NCBI RefSeq assembly: GCF_014904745.1
Contig: NZ_JACZCS010000026.1
Coordinates: forward strand, 1-64,000
Direction of reading: 5' to 3'
Origin: Oricola nitratireducens
Lineage (GTDB): Bacteria; Pseudomonadota; Alphaproteobacteria; Rhizobiales; Rhizobiaceae
Length of the DNA stretch: 64,000 nucleotides
Positions 62,004 to 64,000 of the stretch are shown in pieces (the first letter of the stretch is position 1; each line of letters opens with the position of its first letter). The position numbers and the translations under genes are program-made. The notes beneath the pieces are model-generated. The model was not told the origin of the DNA. It did no database searches and saw only the letters and a list, made by a program, of their open reading frames with translations.

Positions 62004-63313
62004 GCACCGGCTTTTTCGGAGATGTGACGAAGATCCAATATGAGGGCCCCGAGAGCACCAATCCGCTCGCCTTCCGGCACTACAAGGCCGACGAGATGGT
62101 GATGGGCAAGCGGATGGAGGACCATCTGCGCTTCGCGGTCGCCTATTGGCACTCCTTCGGCTGGACCGGCACGGACCCGTTCGGCGGCGATACGTTCCAG
62201 CGGCCGTGGTTCCCGGCCGGCACGATGGAACTGGCGAAGCTGAAGGCCGACGTCGCCTTCGAGATGTTCACCGCGCTCGGTTCGCCGTTCTACTGTTTCC
62301 ACGACGCCGATGTGCGGCCGGAAGGGGCAAATTTCGCCGAAAACACGAAGAATCTCGAGGAGATCGTCGACTATTTCGCCGAGAAACAGGCGGCGACCGG
62401 CGTCAGGCTGCTGTGGGGGACGGCCAACCTGTTCGGCAACCGCCGCTACATGTCGGGGGCGGCGACCAATCCGGACCCGGACGTCTTCGCCTTCGCGGCG
62501 GCGACGGTGAAGACCTGCATCGACGCCACCCACAAGCTCGGCGGCGCCAACTACGTGTTGTGGGGCGGGCGCGAAGGCTACGAGACACTGCTCAACACCG
62601 ACCTGAAGCACGAGGACCAGCAACTCGGCCGCTTTCTCAACCTCGTCGTCGAGTACAAGCACAAGATCGGTTTCAAGGGCACGATCCTGATCGAACCGAA
62701 GCCACAGGAGCCGACCAAGCACCAGTACGATTACGACGTCGCCACGGTCTACGGATTCCTGAAACGGCACGGGCTCGAAAACGAGGTCAAGGTCAATATC
62801 GAGCAGGGCCACGCGATCCTCGCCGGCCATTCCTTCGAGCACGAACTGGAACTGGCGCAGGCGCTGGGCATCTTCGGTTCGATCGACATGAACCGCAATG
62901 ACTACCAATCCGGCTGGGACACCGACCAGTTCCCCAACAACGTGCCGGAGATGACGCTCGCCTATTACGCCATCCTGAAGGGCGGCGGCTTCGAGACGGG
63001 TGGCACCAATTTCGACGCCAAGCTGCGCCGCCAGTCGCTGGAACCGGACGATTTGCTGATGGCGCATGTCGGCGGTATGGACACTTGCGCTCGTGCCTTC
63101 AAGGCGGCGGTGAAAATGCTGGAAGACGGCGTGCTGACGAGCTTCGTCGAGGAACGCTATGCCGGCTGGAACGGCGCCGAGGCGAAGAAGATGTTTGCGG
63201 GCGGTTATTCGCTCGACGAGATTGCCGACTACGTCACGAAGGCCGACGTCAATCCGCAGCCGAAATCCGGCCGGCAGGAATATCTGGAGAACGTCGTCAA
63301 CCGGTATGTCTGA
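62000..63313 (+). CDS. xylA: Xylose isomerase
   Basis: The 437-residue TIM-barrel enzyme converts xylose to xylulose. It shows metal and substrate motifs [15 protein letters not shown]-type ([13 protein letters not shown]), [49 protein letters not shown] and [19 protein letters not shown]. The larger length marks the class II type. The start at 62000 overlaps the xylB stop. A terminator follows. Confidence 0.95.
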   Translation: MSTGFFGDVTKIQYEGPESTNPLAFRHYKADEMVMGKRMEDHLRFAVAYWHSFGWTGTDPFGGDTFQRPWFPAGTMELAKLKADVAFEMFTALGSPFYCFHDADVRPEGANFAENTKNLEEIVDYFAEKQAATGVRLLWGTANLFGNRRYMSGAATNPDPDVFAFAAATVKTCIDATHKLGGANYVLWGGREGYETLLNTDLKHEDQQLGRFLNLVVEYKHKIGFKGTILIEPKPQEPTKHQYDYDVATVYGFLKRHGLENEVKVNIEQGHAILAGHSFEHELELAQALGIFGSIDMNRNDYQSGWDTDQFPNNVPEMTLAYYAILKGGGFETGGTNFDAKLRRQSLEPDDLLMAHVGGMDTCARAFKAAVKMLEDGVLTSFVEERYAGWNGAEAKKMFAGGYSLDEIADYVTKADVNPQPKSGRQEYLENVVNRYV

Positions 63314-63323
63314 CGCGCAGGAG

Positions 63324-63352
63324 GGGAGACCGCGCCAGGCGGTCTCCCGTTT
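63324..63352 (+). terminator. Terminator of xylBA
   Basis: GGGAGACCGC (63324-63333) and GCGGTCTCCC (63339-63348) form a perfect 10-base stem with a GCCAG loop, followed by GTTTA. It lies 10 bases after the xylA stop at 63313. Confidence 0.82.
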
Positions 63353-63373
63353 AAAGCGTCATCGCGGATCATG

Positions 63374-64000
63374 TCAGTCGCGAATGCCCGCCGCGAACAT
63401 CGGCCCGCCCTTGTGGCGCGGGAAGCCGTAGCCATGCACCATCGTCACGTCGATGTCGGACGGTTTTAGCGCGATGCCCTCGTCGAGCACGGCGCGCGCT
63501 TCCGCCTGCATCGACGACAGGATGCGCTGCATGATCTCGTCAGCGGTGAACGTCTTGCGCTCGTAACCGAGGCGGGCGCTTTCCTCGAGGATGATCGCCT
63601 CGATCGCCGGGTCCGGCTGGCCTGCCTTCGCCCCATCTGACGGATAGGCAAACCAGCCGGCGCCGGTCTTGCGGCCGAAACGGCCGAGCTCGCAGATACG
63701 ATCCGCGATTTTCGAATAGCGTTCGTCGGAAGGCCGCGTCTCGGCGCGGCGCTTGCGCATCGCCCAGGCGATGTCGAGGCCGGCCATGTCCTGGACGGCG
63801 TAGATGCCCATGGCGAAACCGTAGCCGCGCATGGCGGCGTCGACGTCCTGCGGCAGCGCGCCTTCCTCGAGGATGAAGTCGCATTCGCGGCGATAGGCCG
63901 ACATGATGCGGTTGCCGATGAAGCCGTCGCAGACGCCGGCCAAAACCGGGATCTTCTTCAGCTTTTTCGCCAGAGCGAAGGCTGTCGCCAGCGTCGTGGG
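63374..64000 (-). CDS. 3-hydroxyacyl-CoA dehydrogenase (C-terminal part, truncated by the window end)
   Basis: The open frame reads without a stop from the window end to the stop at 63374-63376 (about 209 residues). The start of the gene lies beyond 64000. It has the NAD-domain exit PVLAGVCDGFIGNRIM, then GLDIAWAMRKRR and ELGRFGRKTGAGWFAYP, and the second C-terminal domain DIDVTMVHGYGFPRHKGGPM. The pattern is that of the dehydrogenase part of FadB/FadJ-like multifunctional enzymes of fatty acid beta-oxidation. It converges with xylA. Confidence 0.9.
   Translation of the reverse strand, partial: PTTLATAFALAKKLKKIPVLAGVCDGFIGNRIMSAYRRECDFILEEGALPQDVDAAMRGYGFAMGIYAVQDMAGLDIAWAMRKRRAETRPSDERYSKIADRICELGRFGRKTGAGWFAYPSDGAKAGQPDPAIEAIILEESARLGYERKTFTADEIMQRILSSMQAEARAVLDEGIALKPSDIDVTMVHGYGFPRHKGGPMFAAGIRD

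Overview
The window is a GC-rich chromosomal segment of an alphaproteobacterium, most likely a member of the Hyphomicrobiales (Rhizobiales). The main pointers are a RirA-type iron regulator with three conserved cysteines, an acpXL-fabF2XL-fabF1XL-adh2XL-lpxXL cluster for the very-long-chain fatty acid of lipid A, and two copies of a rhizobial-type palindromic intergenic repeat. Genes are dense, many overlap by 1-4 bases, and I see no rRNA, tRNA, CRISPR array, insertion sequence or prophage.

Positions 1-6357 and 10838-16851 hold a cobalamin (B12) locus in two blocks: cbiX-cobH-cobL-cobI-(cbiG-cobJ fusion)-cobM on the + strand, then cobK-cbiD on the - strand divergent from cobA-cobB-cobC-cobD. 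CbiX, CbiG and CbiD with no cobG or cobF in view point to an early-cobalt (anaerobic-type) corrin route. Between the blocks lie a SpoIIAA-like gene, a small coiled-coil gene flanked by the repeats, an EamA exporter, a Bcr/CflA exporter, a previously hidden 59-codon gene and a LysR regulator.

Positions 16836-26672 hold a TetR/NAD(P)-binding-protein pair with an operator-like palindrome cluster, an M20 peptidase plus peptide-type ABC importer operon, a predicted outer-membrane barrel and a small L,D-transpeptidase. Positions 26706-31561 are the lipid A C28 fatty-acid cluster, which here lacks fabZXL and has a FabF2XL without a catalytic cysteine. Positions 31773-36254 carry sugar genes (aldose epimerase, KDG-type kinase) and a phosphonate group (phnX behind a good Pho box, a secreted cysteine-rich protein, a DUF1045 2H phosphoesterase).

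Positions 36265-41221 hold a Rieske oxygenase with a small partner, and a ferric-iron importer (permease, binding protein) next to rirA, with an IRO box before the binding-protein gene. Positions 41393-44008 encode two secreted DUF11-type repeat proteins. An atypical aquaporin-like channel precedes glpK, followed on the - strand by a glycosyltransferase and an amylo-alpha-1,6-glucosidase.

Positions 50117-60301 are a - strand urease region whose structural genes (ureA, a 24-codon ORF, ureB, an LprI-like gene, ureC) are separated from ureE, ureF and ureG by a block of unrelated genes, with membrane-protein genes inserted among the accessory genes and no ureD visible. The window ends with xylB-xylA and a 3'-terminal part of a 3-hydroxyacyl-CoA dehydrogenase gene. 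No computed alignment or database search supports these calls; they rest on motif and protein-family recognition by eye.
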